From contig NC_065530.1 in the NCBI RefSeq assembly GCF_020184175.1, forward strand, positions 24,219,260 to 24,283,259: DNA of 64,000 bases, given 5' to 3'. The stretch comes from Aphis gossypii (Eukaryota; Arthropoda; Insecta; Hemiptera; Aphididae). The position numbers were made by a program, and so were the translations under genes. The notes beneath the pieces were generated by a model. It saw only the letters and a program-made list of their open reading frames with translations, ran no database searches and was not told where the DNA came from. Below, piece by piece: positions 1 to 13,065 of this stretch. Each line of letters starts with the position of its first letter. The stretch's first letter is position 1.

Positions 1-1934
1 TTTTTTTTAATTCTTGGTATACTTTCAACAACTTAGACTATTAGCTTATAAAAATATTTGTAATTAGTACTGTATAATAAGAATACATACATAAGTTAGG
101 TTTTTATAGATTGAGTCATATAATATAATATATATATTTATGTTTGAGTAATAATATGATTTTATTTCTGTTGTCTACATTTACACTCAAAATTTCAAAA
201 TCCTGGAATTCCTAGGATTCTTCAGGTTTATGTATGGTTATTACAGTAAACAAGGAAATTGTTGACTGCTAGAGGTTTACCACAATCCACGGGTGATTTT
301 GTTGTTCTTTTCGTATAAGATGGTCAAGGGACATTTCTAAAAAAATATTATTATCATCGGTATGACGAAATATTACAACGGCTTTATATAGCCTATAGCT
401 AACCTCTATAGGTTTGTGTATGAATATGAATCGTATCGATTATAAGACACAGTTACAAAAATATGCCGATAAAAAATTAAATTATGTTATTCTATTTATT
501 AATAATATAATACCATATATATAGAGAGAACTATCATTGTCCCATTGGTGTGAATATCAATAATATGGTGACACGAAAATTACAAGAGTGAACAAATTTT
601 TTCTCTAGCTTTAAATAAAATGATAAAATATAATATAATTTGTGTTTTACATTTCTTTTTTATGTAAAATTTGAAAACTTTAAAATTACAGTAATTACCA
701 TTTATTTTTAGACTCCGATTGACATATGATTATTATACCAACAACGGTTCGTAAAATGTAAAATATGTACGCTAAATATTTTGGCATTAAATTTTCCTAG
801 TTGAAAATATTAAAATATTTAGCTTATAAATTTAGGTATGTTGCAAAACAATTTTATTCCATTTGTATATTATTGTATTAATGTATTATATCGAAATACA
901 TGTAGCAGTACCAATATACAATAAAATAGCTTCGTATATGCCATCTATAGTCAGATATGTTAGTAGTGTAGAGGATTTATTAGGCGTTTATCCAATATTA
1001 TTTTAACAACTTAATTTATTAGTATTTTTAAAATTAACATGATGCGATACACTTTTTAAAATCCTAATTTTATTTAGTTGTATAGATTTATTTTATTATG
1101 TTCACACTATTTCAAACGATGAACATACAATAGTATTGTAAAACTAAACATAAAATTAATATTTGCAACACACTAAATAGGCCGAGCAAATTGCATAAGA
1201 ATTTCATGATATTCAAGAAAAAAAGATTAATCGTGATAGGCCTGTTGATATTTTCGGCACACAGAAAATAATTACACATACCTGAAACGGAAAATACCAA
1301 AATAAAATTAAAAATACCGAATAAAAGTTGAAAACACCGGAGTATTGTTGCTATAAATATTAATATATTATAAGATGACGTATTTCTTGTGAACATATTT
1401 CTAGTATAAAATGTATATTTTTTTTTTTAATGAGGCATCAATAATAAAGGTTATAAAATATTTTGCAAATATTAAATAATATATAATAATATACAAAAAA
1501 TATTTAGTTTTTCAACGAATTAAGCAATTTATTATACAATTTTAACACGGCGTATAATATAGGCAATATAGGACCCCGTTCACCAGTATGCAAAATTACA
1601 AAATTATTATTTTGTGCTATTAAACATTCTATTCTAAAATACTCTATATAATACTAAATTCTCATTACTGTTACTTCCGTTACTCTGCGTTAAAATAAAA
1701 AGTTTATTATTTTTATGTTTCAACGTTTTATTAATGAATAATTATAGATTATATTATTAAATATAGAAATATTAAAAACTACTCTCGCACATATTTTACA
1801 AAAAATTGTAATTATAGGAATCGAGTGTTATGTTTTGCAGTATAATATTAAATCCAATAACCATAATAGGAATACATAATAATCCGGTAAATATAAATGA
1901 ATCGTCAAATTGGTGTGATTCGGATGATATACAA

Positions 1935-1954
1935 AATAATAATAATAATAATAA
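1935..1954. repeat. (AAT)n microsatellite
   Basis: About six and a half AAT units in a row. It is ordinary slippage DNA with no adjacent gene. Confidence 0.9.
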
Positions 1955-4900
1955 AACGAATACGTTTGGTCAACGTTGATACGAATTAATACCACCGTAG
2001 TTGTTGTAGTACAGTTATGTAGATTATCAATACGGAGAATTGTAACGAAACATAGAAAATCCTCTGTACAAGCGTCATATAATCGTAATCAATGCGTGGA
2101 AAAATGGCAAAATGTTGTTATCAACAAATGAATAACATTTATACAAATAACTTAATTTCAATTAAGAATCATTATGCAATACATTCGTAATTACTCATAA
2201 TTTCGAACATTTTATTTTTGTTTTAAAATTTGACTAAAAAATCAAACACAGGTTTATAAAATCATTATGATACTCTGCCTGAAGAATTATTTAATCATCT
2301 CAATCCACGATTAACGTACGACTCTATTTTTATAATCATAAAATATGATTTTGATTACGTTTTACTTGATTAAATATCAAATCATACAGTGAACAATTTA
2401 ATAAAATATGTGTATTAAAATATAGAATGTATGAATTTTTAATTTTGTCATTGAATTTTTTTTTCCTTAAACTCAACGTAACAACATCATTAATATAATA
2501 ATCATAATTACATAAGCGTATCATTATTACCATGCATTTATTATTATTCTAACAAAGTTGTATATGGATTATGAATTGTATTTCAAGATACGACATTAGA
2601 AAGAAATGCATTTTCGCTGCGATGATTTTGAACTCTGAAATCCGGTGAAATTCCATATACCTGTGCAAGGATATTATTATGTATATCGTCGCACGTTAGT
2701 TTCAAATTAAATTCCAGTTGACAGATGTTGTGCGGTGAAATATCGCGTAGTAGTAGTGTGCGCAAACGGCAGCGTACGAGTGATGTGTACAAGGAAATAC
2801 AAAAAACCACCTAATAAACGAAAAAAGGAAAATACGAATTATAATATCATGACGGGTAACGCGCGAGCATGCACAAGGAATAAATATAAATATTAGTTTA
2901 TTTTTTCCAAAATCTCTGCACACATGAGATATCAAAATATAATTTAAAACTTAATTGCAGTAATAACAATAACTTACTATGTTGTTATATATCATTTATT
3001 AATCATACGTTTTAAAAATTCTTTACGATATTCTTTATTCATTATTGGGAAATTAAATAGGATTTTTTTTTCAATTAATAAGACCCTCGTTATGTTAGAT
3101 TAGGCTTGGTTATGTATTGTTTTTGGTTTGATTATTAATTTTAAATGTCATCGCGACGGCTTATCGCAAAAGCGTAAAACTCGAGTGAAAATAATAATAA
3201 CCGATTTAAAAAGGAAACCGAAATAGCCGTATTATAATATTTATTAACCACTTTATTATTATATTATCCAACCTATATAATATAAAGTCACGACAAGTTT
3301 AGATCGAATGAAGATAAAAAAATCACTCCAAGATAAACCTTATTTAAATTAACTAATTTAAATATATAATTAAAACCATTATAGTTGCGGTGGTTATCCA
3401 AACAATCACTATACCTAATTGTTTAAAAATGTAATAAAAGCGTCGATTGTTTAAAACGATGAAAATTATTTATTAAAAGTTCAATTATTGTTGTTTGGCT
3501 GATTATTTTATTTAAAATAATCAATGTCACGTGCCATAAATATTTTTCGTCGAACGATTAATTATTCAATCCCAGATTTAAGTTCAAGACTATTACATAA
3601 ATAATTCATTGTGGATCATTGGCCAAATTTTTAATTGAAAGCAGTTAGGTACTTTAATGTCTTTAAAAACTATATTTGTAACTCTAAATGAAAAACAGTG
3701 TCAAATTATGTCCGTTTATTATAATGTTAGGTACCTCTAACGTATTGATCAAAATAGAATGAGTTAAAAAAACTTTGAGTACATTTAAAATCACATACAC
3801 TTTAAAAGTTTTGTAACTTTTTTCATACTAATATATAATATACTCGGTAAAGAGTAATTTAAATTTGCATAAAAATAATATGCTCATTGTATATTGTATC
3901 GTTTTAATAAGTAAGTTATTTTTATTGGTATTCGAAAGTAACAAAGGTATAACATTTTAAAGGATTGATTTTATTTTAAGTTTCAAGAACCTTAAAGAAA
4001 ATCAAAACCATCCTACGTTTGAGATCGAGTACACTGTCACTTCGTATAATATAAATTCATATTTATGATATTATTGACTGTCGTCGAGTTTGTCATCCGT
4101 TTTCAGTTTTGAAGGCAAAACTTGAGATTGTTTGAGAACAACACTCTCGTGTTGTTAGTTTTGTACCAACGTATAGTATGATAATATCGTTCAATAAAAT
4201 ATAAAATAGTCAAATCCATTCAGTTCCAAAATTGATTTGATTGAAACTAATTGAATAGATACACGATGAAAACCGTCTTCGATCAAGCTATTGTTACAAT
4301 TTTGCCTTTGTAATTTCGTGACTAAAAATACTTTAAAATGTAATGTAAAGATCGTAAACAAGCAGTTGTTGAGCTTTTGGATATTTCGTGACTCATAGTT
4401 TAAAATGTCAGCATCGCATTGTATACATACATAAAGGTGGTTAAGAATTTAAACTCGCTGTCACTTTTTCAATTGTATGACAACAATAGCTTACCTATCA
4501 GTGCTATTTTTCCGTTTTAATTGTTCCGTGTCATAATAACCCTTAACACTGGCAATTCGATTGTCGATTTCATGACGACCACAAAATGTTTGTTGACAAG
4601 TGGAACACCCAGTTAATAATATTTAAAAAGAATACAATCATTACTATTTTGCCATAATTGTCTATTTTATATGGTGGCAAATATAATAACTGAATTCAAA
4701 ATCAAAAACGTTTATAAGTAACTGTAGTGTTATCCACTGATCTCGTACAACCAATTATTATTAGAACGATGAAATTTTTTAAAAACTGGAAAAAAATAAT
4801 AGAAAATAAATATATATCTATTATAATTATATGCGAAAAAAATGATTTTCGATTTAAAAATTCCTTTATGATAATAATATAACGCCATGCTCAATTTGGC

Positions 4901-5024
4901 TTATAATTCGTATTAGTTTACTATTCGTTACGAAAACAAGCGACCCTAATGTTTTAAGAATATGTAACTAATTTACCACAAACAAATTTAATTTATCCTC
5001 GAATATTCTAAACATTTAGTTAAC

Positions 5025-5042
5025 AAAAAAAAAAAAAAAAAA
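5025..5042. repeat. A18 homopolymer
   Basis: An uninterrupted run of 18 A. It could be the fossil poly(A) tail of a retroposed element, but the sequence just upstream shows no retroelement features, so simple slippage is as likely. Confidence 0.8.
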
Positions 5043-8000
5043 TAGAACAGTAAAATCAACAATGATAATTTTTAATATTTTTCACATATTTGATATTTAT
5101 AATACTCGTAAATAGCGACGTTTCTAATATATTTTTATATTACTTTCTTACACGATTACACGATATATTGTCAGAAAAGTTAAGTACAAACGTTTGAATA
5201 ATTAGTTAGGGAAAAAATAGTTAATACATAACGAGTAATATTTAAAAAAAATAATGATTTTCTTTATGAAATTGTTAATGAAAAAATAAATTCTACTTTG
5301 GAGTAACCTCAACTTTAATTTCGCATCTATAACTTTTAATAATCATACTTTTAACCAAATAATTAATAGTACTCAACACTTGGTCGTACATTCCATAGGC
5401 TTTTGTAATTTTCGCCAGCATGTGACAATGACGTACCTAGATGTAAAATAAATAGATAATGAGTTTTCAAAATGCATAATATAGTATAACCATATAATAC
5501 TGAACTCTGCGAAGGAAACAATAAAAAAATATTATAATAAGAAAGTAACTACCTACCTATTATATTATATTAGATATGACTCTGATACTTTGTTTTGTTC
5601 TACGTGTAGTAAAACTTTCTATTAAAATACTATTTTTAATTATCTGATAATGTTTGCCTGATTTATTATTACTTTGAGATTCTAAACAAAATACATAATT
5701 AGTATTTCAGATCTCTTTGTGTAATGTAACCAAACAATATTTTAAATAACTATAATAATTTACTATAATAACATTATGGTTACAATATCGTTCAATCTAC
5801 CAAAATCAAATATGGTAATCATTGGTCTTATATTAGTATAAGGTCTATGATGAAACTCAACAATATTTTTTGATAACATTTTATAAATAGAGCATCTGAT
5901 AAGACATCTGACATAAAATCAATTAAAATATTTATTTTTATAATAGGTAAGACCCTGCTATTGTATTTATATTTTATAACGTATTTTTTAAATGTGTATA
6001 CAAAATTATTCTAATTAGCGCAAAAAATACTGCATTTTATGAGGCGATACAAACATACAACATCCTTATATTTAAATTTTTGGTTATATTGTTTAATTTT
6101 AAACTCTTTAATTAAATTATACATATTAATCAGAAACATGCTTGTTGAATTTGTTTTTTTTTTCGTTTTTTTTTTTCTCAACAATTATATTTTAATAATG
6201 CGTATTTATATATTATATTATAATTTATAAGTAATACATATTTAATTTACAACTTATAACTAAGCGCTAGTGCACGCAATTATAATAGTAATTCAGTACT
6301 CTTTGCTTAATCATTACATTTCCTATCACTTTTATAAGATACATAAATTAATAATGTGGAGTTCACTTGACGATAACTTACAAATTTGAAGGTCAAATTA
6401 ATTTAACGACGTAAAAACTAAAGCGTAATCAACGATCTTTTTAATAGGTGACATCACAGAGAATGATACTTGGGATGTGGTTACATGAACTCTTAATAAA
6501 TAATTCAACGACTTACAATATTATTAAATGCTTCGTTATAGACTCATATGAGGCATCGTATCTAATATGTGAACGGTCAAACAATGATAAATAATTTATG
6601 ACTATTTATGACTAGGAAATAAAATCCATTATTGTTTCCACATAGGAGACACTAATTTTTTATAATATTATTGTTTTGTTAATTTTAATCAAAATAATTA
6701 CTATGAGTTTGTGTAAAATAAACAATTTTGGTGACAGATAGTGTACAGTAACTAAATAAAATTTGGTATTTCCAACACTTAAAAAACAGAACTTAAGTTT
6801 TAAAAAAATGTGTCATATTTGAATATTTCACAATTATCACAATCCATACAACATCACTCTAATGATTCTCAGAGGCCTAAAAATATAATTGGTGTCGTAA
6901 GTGAGTGAGTAGTTGAATTAAGCATAAACTCAATTACCTAAACTCCAAGTTTCACCAGTTGAGGTGACCAGAAAGCCAAAGTAAATATACATGTATTTAT
7001 GTCGTACACCGCTTAAGTTTATTGCACTTGTGTGTTAACATAATATTGTATAATAATAATCGTTAATTACCTATTTAATATTATTTATTTATTTTTTTAT
7101 TCATTTTATAGTTTATTCCACCTGTTTGTAATTTATTTTCTAAAAATTAAAATAATACATACGAGTATATCAATAATATTACAACAATAATGACGTACAT
7201 TTTATTATAGGTATAATACTATAATATACACGAGTATTTGGATTTTAGATAATAGGAGTAACATAACCCACATATAAATACCCATATTTAATGTATAGGT
7301 ATACTCATTGTTGGAACAATATTCTGCTGAAGAATATATATATATAAATATAAAATATCAAAAAAAAACAGTATTAAATGCTCGTATTAAATCACTCGAA
7401 AAATTATAAAATATTAAAATCTAAAGGATTCCTTACTTAAATAAAAGATCGAAAATGAGAGCCTTTGTATACAATGTACCTATATAGATATATTAAAGCG
7501 TAAAATTTACTTTGATTAAAAATATTGAAAGATGACCATATCAAGGTATCTATTGAAACGTCTTTTTCGCCGATCAGACGACTCATTATGAATGTTTTTG
7601 AATTTGTGAGGCTCTCGTGTTTTTTTTACGTTTATAAGATTTACAGTAGATTGAGTTACAAATTCGTTTCATACTACAATATAAAACGAAATCTAATTTT
7701 GCATATTTTTGCATATCTCATTCGTCTTTGAAAATTTATATGCATACAATCTATTAATTCTCGAATATATATTACGCGAAAAATGTATTAAATATTAATA
7801 TTTTAGTAAAACGAAACATCATCATTTTATACAAACGATCATTCTATAACGCCTATATTACAGATATATTATCCAATGTCTAGTTATCTTTATTGAATTA
7901 AGCGGGGCTGGCTATTATAATATTAATATACTATTATGAATCGTGCAATAATATTTTATAAATAATTGGTTGTTGTTCAGCTTATTAGTATTAAAGCACC

Positions 8001-8495
8001 AACCAATACTAAAATATAAAATCGATTTAATTTTATATACCTACATAATATGTTCAAAACAATATGCAAAACTGTAATCGAATAAATTTTTACCGAAAAA
8101 TTAACATTTTGTATGCATAATATTTTATACCAAATTACAGTAAGCCGTATAGTATAATAGTGTCTATATTTTAGTTCCCATAACTTCCTATCCTTAAACT
8201 TTGGTAATGTTAAATAATATAATCCATCAACCGTCCCCACTAATAAAAATTATAGTTTTAGATTTTAATATGTTTCTCAATTAGACATATCAAATTGATA
8301 AACATCCAATAGTTAAATTAACATTATATGCGTATTACATAACCATAAACCTTACAGTTAAAAAATGTAATTTTTTCATCACAGCACACCATTGTAATTC
8401 ATATCACGATCACAACTGCAGAAAGTATAATATTATACACTATGTATAATTATTATACAGACTTATTCAAAACAAATCATTCAATGCTTTGCACC

Positions 8496-8640
8496 TGACT
8501 TCCCATGTCACCTTATCTTAAGCCATGTAACTACTTTTTTGGGGAATAAATTAAAGATATTCTGTATAACTACCATTATTATCAACCAGGGAGGAACGAA
8601 AGAATTAGCTAAGTTAATTATAACAGATATTGAGATATGC
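8496..8640 (+). pseudogene. Relic of mariner/Tc1-type transposase (catalytic C-terminal segment)
   Basis: Read in the frame starting at 8508, the codons give SPYLKPCNYFF-GE-stop-IKD. This aligns residue for residue with the mariner-family catalytic block SPDLTPCDFFLWGYLKD. The three differences over WGY are each one base: TGG to GGG, GGA to GAA and TAT to TAA. The first Asp of the block is Tyr and the catalytic Asp is Asn. About 30 bases on, a frameshift lets the frame at 8587 read QGGTKELAKLIITDIEI, like the following helix (LEELKERIREAIAEI-type) of these transposases. Upstream, codons at 8496 read stop-L-P-M before SP, where WPPR is usual. An in-frame stop, a frameshift and loss of a catalytic Asp mean it is dead. 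I could not find its TIRs or the N-terminal DNA-binding part, so only a fragment remains. Confidence 0.7.
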
Positions 8641-11600
8641 ATGAAATACATAAAATGCATTTGATTTTTCTAACTAGATTTTATTTTTGTGAGTTGTGAC
8701 TAAGCAACTATATAATATTTATAGATACTATTAAATTCGATTGAAATATTATTATTTTATTTTATATATCTTTTCTGAACCTAAATTCTAAAAATATTTT
8801 AACATTTAAAATCGAATGGATTGTTTTGAACCTTTGTATTATTTTATTCTATATGTTTCCTTTTACCATGTATTTCCTTCTATAGATATAGATATATATC
8901 TATGTATATAACTTTTTTCTAATTAAAATTTGTAAAAATGATTACTGAGTAAACTTATTATAAAGTTAAACATTTTCTGGCTGCAATAATCCTAATAAAA
9001 AATATAATATTAAAAAGAATATAATATTCGTATTGATGTAAACTGTTGAACTTGAATTAGCCATATAAATATCGTTTATTGATTTTTATTTAAGAAGTTG
9101 AATTATTGATTTCTATTACGTAATATTTTATTAGATTCAAAATTATTTGGTCAGGTTCTCATATATTATGTCATTTCTTTCTAAAAGTTATTTAAGGGGA
9201 CAAACAATATTATGCTCTACCTGTTTAGTATAGATTCACCAGTAAGGCGTACGCTGAGTGGTAAAAGAACGCAGCCCTAAGTTTTATAAATAATCTCGTT
9301 GTACCTATGTAATCATGTAACATTTGCTGATAACTCACTTGTATTATGATTTTAAAATTGTAATTATATTATATTATGCAGCCTACAAAGGTCGAGAAAC
9401 TTTGCTATCTACGTATCATACGTATCATGTATCAACGTAAGAGAAGGCATAATGACAGAGGCGTAGGTATGTATTTTACGCCTAAAAAAAAAAAAAATAT
9501 ATTTGCACCATAAAAAATAAATTATGTAATTTTCTCTACATATAACTATATAAAAATACATGATGTAATCTGTACATTTTTTTACCGCAACGACAATTTT
9601 AATTTCCGACATTTTGGACCTTATTAACATTGTATTTTGAACCAATTAAAAACTATAAATTATATACTTTTAAACTTATTAATATGTATCTTAAATACAA
9701 ACTTTGTGTATAAATGAGTAATATTTCTTTTAATAATAAAGTATGTAAAGATCGAAACAATGTTTTTTTGTGACATCATGTATGTATTTCAATTATATAC
9801 GTTTAAAATAAATACATTTTATAAAATTATAATTTTTAAAATATTTGCTTAAATAAAATAAAATTACAATACGTATAGTTTCCTCATCTTTTTTTTCTTT
9901 TATACCAATAACAAATAATGAAACTAAGTTTTTTTCTATCAATTTTTTGGTTTGTAGACTTCATATTATATTTGTCGAACATTTTTCAAAAGATTTTTGT
10001 TTAAAACAGACTTCTATTTTTTTTTTTTAAATATATACTTTTCATTTTAATCAAGTATACAAACTGATGAAATATATTAAACGCAATCTATATCGCCTCT
10101 ATCTTACGAATAGGAAACAACAATATTTTATCAGACATATGCTGGTATTAGTACATTATGATAATATCATAACTGATTGAGCTCAATATATTTATTAGGT
10201 TTTAAAATTGAAAGTACAACGCAGATATATATATTATGCCATTTCGTTTTCAATTGAATATAGAGCAGATTATCAAAATTTATATTTTTTTATAGTTTGG
10301 CAGAGGTTAAATATGTACTTTTTAGTACTTAATCTAATAGTAGCTCAAATCATAAGTACTAAAATTAAAATTGGCGAAAAATACCATCTCTCAAATGGAG
10401 CTTGTCTCCCTCCCGAAGTCTTAACAAGCATTTTCGAACAGTATAATATAAGACTTTATGTATTTATATTTGCTACTTAATACATTCCTTTTGGCATTTT
10501 TCTATAGGGTTACATGCTTATAAGAAAAATATCTGGAGATTAAATCTCATCTTTATAATTTGACCCATATTTACACTACTGTGTAATACCAACTAGTGAT
10601 GTATAGATATACTTACTTGGCTATTTACAGTACAATTTTAATATCAAAGAATATGCATAAGTTATTATTTCAAAAAATTTTAAAATTATAATTTTACATA
10701 ATTTAGTGACTTCATAAAATCGTTTTTCGTATACAAAATTATACCTATCCTTAGATTAAAATTTAACACATCCTTTATAATGACCTACTCTATGTTCGAG
10801 GTCCATTCGATAACTACTGCACAACAGAGTGTTACCCACTTGACCACCTTTTTTTTTTTTTAACTAATTTATTTAAATGGATAATATTATTTAATAATAT
10901 ATATTATATTATGATTTTTAAATGTATATAATTTATTTATTTTAGTCGTATATATAGTACATATAAAATTAATATAAATTTTAGTATTATATTTTTTAAT
11001 TTTATTGGAATATTAATAAGATTAATATACGGCATTAAAAATTACAAATGTATCCATTAAAGTAAGCTAAATTTCTAAAAAATCATACAACAAATTACTG
11101 TACCAAGTTCTTTATACACATACATAATTAATATTAAACATTTAATCAAACTGGTATATTTAGAAGGTTCTTTTTCGATTTTTTAATATTTCAGAGAACC
11201 ATAGAAAATCATAAGAAAATCAGAGAACAAAATGTTAGCAAGCCGTAATTTTTTACTAAATTTTGATCATTGTTTGGCAATACAATTTATAATATTACTT
11301 CCAAATTTTAAATACTTGATTCAGTGGTATGTGTTTTATGATCTCACATTTTTTTTTTATGTTTACATATGTAAATTATAAAACTTCTAAAACCGACACA
11401 TTTGATTTATTTTTATTGTGCGTATTAATGTATTGTATGTGGATATTTATAATATTATTGGGAACGACTAGTTATTACTTATTGAATCAAATTATAAAAA
11501 ATACTTCTAAAGTGATTTAGTGTATTTACAATAAATCTGGTTATATTTAGTAATTGTTATAATCGAATAATTACCTAGCTACATCATAAACCAATTTCTA

Positions 11601-11877
11601 ATTGTAGAAAGTATTGTAGTTATACACACAAATTTCTATTTTTCATACAAAAAAAAAACTCAATTTCACACAATTCTAAACAGGATAATAAATAAAATCA
11701 TGTATTCTTGCAGTTATATATAAAAGTACAAAATTCAATATTGACACTCAATAATTGTAAATAAAATACACTTTGTTTGATTAAACATATAACAATATAA
11801 TATTTTAATATTTACAAATATGAAACAATAATAACTAAAATTATATAATTTTAGATTATAAACAATTTAACTAATTG
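8641..11877. other. AT-rich noncoding DNA, no gene seen
   Basis: Long A/T runs and dense stops in all frames. Open frames at 9.4-9.6, 10.2-10.5 and 11.3-11.5 kb are short, mostly start at non-ATG codons or are low-complexity hydrophobic translations of T-rich DNA, and resemble nothing known. A short G/C-richer patch near 10.37-10.44 kb is the only break in composition. It may be repeat debris, but I cannot identify it. Confidence 0.55.
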
Positions 11878-11883
11878 TTTATT
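11878..11883 (-). terminator. Candidate polyadenylation signal AATAAA
   Basis: AATAAA on the minus strand, about 158 bases beyond the stop codon of the 317-residue ORF. The spacing is reasonable for a short 3' UTR. In DNA this AT-rich the hexamer is frequent by chance, so it counts only because of its position. Confidence 0.35.
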
Positions 11884-12040
11884 AATTAATCATGACTTTG
11901 AAGTGGTAATTTACCACGAAACCGATTCGATAACTCACCGCAAAAATGTAGCGGGAATATACCGCGGAATGGCGAAGGTAAAGTCCGTGAAGGCGTAGCG
12001 CCGTCTAAAAGCAAAGGCAAAGGCGATTTGTTAAGTGGCA

Positions 12041-12994
12041 TCAGTCGACACAAAACAAAGTTTGCAAAGTTGCGTCCAAATCGTTCAAAACTGTATCGAA
12101 TATTGATCGGCCATACATACAAAAAACACGCCGAAAGTACAAAAGCGTGACACGGCCAAACGGTCTGGCAGCGACCGACAACGATATAGACACAGCGACA
12201 TCAGTCGGTAAAGATGCAGCGGCATCAGTCGGATGAGTTACTGCCGTCTCGGTAGGCAAAGTTACCGAAGTCGCGAAGGCATCACCAGTTGGCAAAGATG
12301 CAGCGGCATCAGTCGGATGAGTTACTGTCGAATCGGTTAGCAAAATCGTGACATCATCAATCGCCGAACTCGCTGCGGCATCAGTCCTAGATGTCTCGAA
12401 TATTGATTGACAATAGCTACGACAAACACGCCAAAAGTAGAAAGGAGGAACAAGGTTGCTGCTCAACGGGCTGGCAGCGACCGGCAACGATAGAGATGCA
12501 GCGGCATCAGTGGACATTGGTGCAGCGGCATCAGTAGGCAAAGATGCGATGGCATCAATCGAAAAAATTCCTGCCGAATCGGTCGGCGAAATCTCCGAAG
12601 TCGCAAAGGCATCACCAGTTGTCAAAGATTTAGCGGCATCAGTCGGATAAGTTACTGTCGAATCGGTTAGCAAAATCGTGACATCATCAATCGCCGAACT
12701 CGCTGCGGCATCAGTCTTTGAACGTTTAAATATTTGAAATATTGATCGAAAATTCTTTAAACAAAAACGCCGAAAAGACAACAGTATGATGGAAAATATA
12801 CTGTTTGATGGAACAGTATTAACTGGCGTCGCAACACTGGTGTTAGAATATCTTGAATAGCGTGACATAATGAATTTAGTGCAATAGATTGTAGTGAACA
12901 GGACAACGTGTACGTACAAGCTAATAAACGGTAATGAACATAAAACCAAAATGTTTAGTTTTAAAAGAATGTTTTTTTTTTGTATTCTTGCCAT
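12041..12994 (-). CDS. Uncharacterised repetitive Ala/Thr/Ser/Asp-rich protein, 317 residues
   Basis: I do not recognise this protein. The open frame of 317 codons is far longer than chance allows in DNA where stops come about every 13 codons. Its first quarter lies in ordinary AT-rich sequence, so openness is not only due to the G/C-rich repeats. Residues 1-42 are basic then strongly hydrophobic (about 9-37), like a signal anchor or signal peptide; a second Met is at 43. Residues 74-87, 187-200 and 287-300 are three copies of a basic/aromatic block (FRRFCLKNFRSIFQ, FWRVCRSYCQSIFE, FRRVFCMYGRSIFD). Between them are two ~110-residue low-complexity modules, each opening with TDAAASSAIDDVTILLTDSTVT (residues 94 and 204, split here only by numbering) and full of TDAAAS/SLPTD units. 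The start ATG has a fair context (TCTCTATGG). At the C terminus the repeat continues in another frame, so the end may be frameshifted. It could be a young secreted or membrane-anchored repeat protein, or a decaying one. Transcription is not shown by sequence. Confidence 0.5.
   Translation of the reverse strand: MARIQKKNILLKLNILVLCSLPFISLYVHVVLFTTIYCTKFIMSRYSRYSNTSVATPVNTVPSNSIFSIILLSFRRFCLKNFRSIFQIFKRSKTDAAASSAIDDVTILLTDSTVTYPTDAAKSLTTGDAFATSEISPTDSAGIFSIDAIASLPTDAAAPMSTDAAASLSLPVAASPLSSNLVPPFYFWRVCRSYCQSIFETSRTDAAASSAIDDVTILLTDSTVTHPTDAAASLPTGDAFATSVTLPTETAVTHPTDAAASLPTDVAVSISLSVAARPFGRVTLLYFRRVFCMYGRSIFDTVLNDLDATLQTLFCVD
12097..12770. repeat. Tandem duplication, ~330 bp unit, about 2.5 copies, with short near-palindromic subrepeats
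   Basis: The plus-strand segment 12302-12386 recurs at 12632-12716 with a single base difference (TGAG versus TAAG), an offset of exactly 330 bases. Flanking parts (12261-12310 against 12591-12640) match at the same offset with more changes. A third partial copy of the CGAATATTGAT...ACGCC block occurs near 12097, 12396 and 12737. Inside the unit a ~24-33 base subrepeat carries the core GATGCAGCGGCATC (12213, 12297 and 12495, with variants at 12519, 12543 and 12627). This core is almost its own reverse complement, so both strands encode Asp-Ala-Ala-Ala-Ser. The block is much richer in G/C than its surroundings. Confidence 0.85.
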
Positions 12995-13065
12995 AGAGAT
13001 TTGAGTTGTTTTACATATAGTTTATTTTATTAGAGCCAACATTGTATTTTTATTATAAATTTATA

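Larger units (their letters stand above)
1..8495. other. AT-rich noncoding DNA, no gene seen
   Basis: The stretch is dominated by A/T homopolymers and TATAATATT-like strings. Frames are closed by stops at the density expected for such composition, and none of the short open frames (longest about 95 codons) resembles a protein I know. Scattered TAGGTACCTA-type motifs are a common flavour of aphid intergenic DNA. I see no exon with both a convincing splice site and coding character. It could be intron of a long gene or intergenic DNA; the sequence does not decide. Confidence 0.6.
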
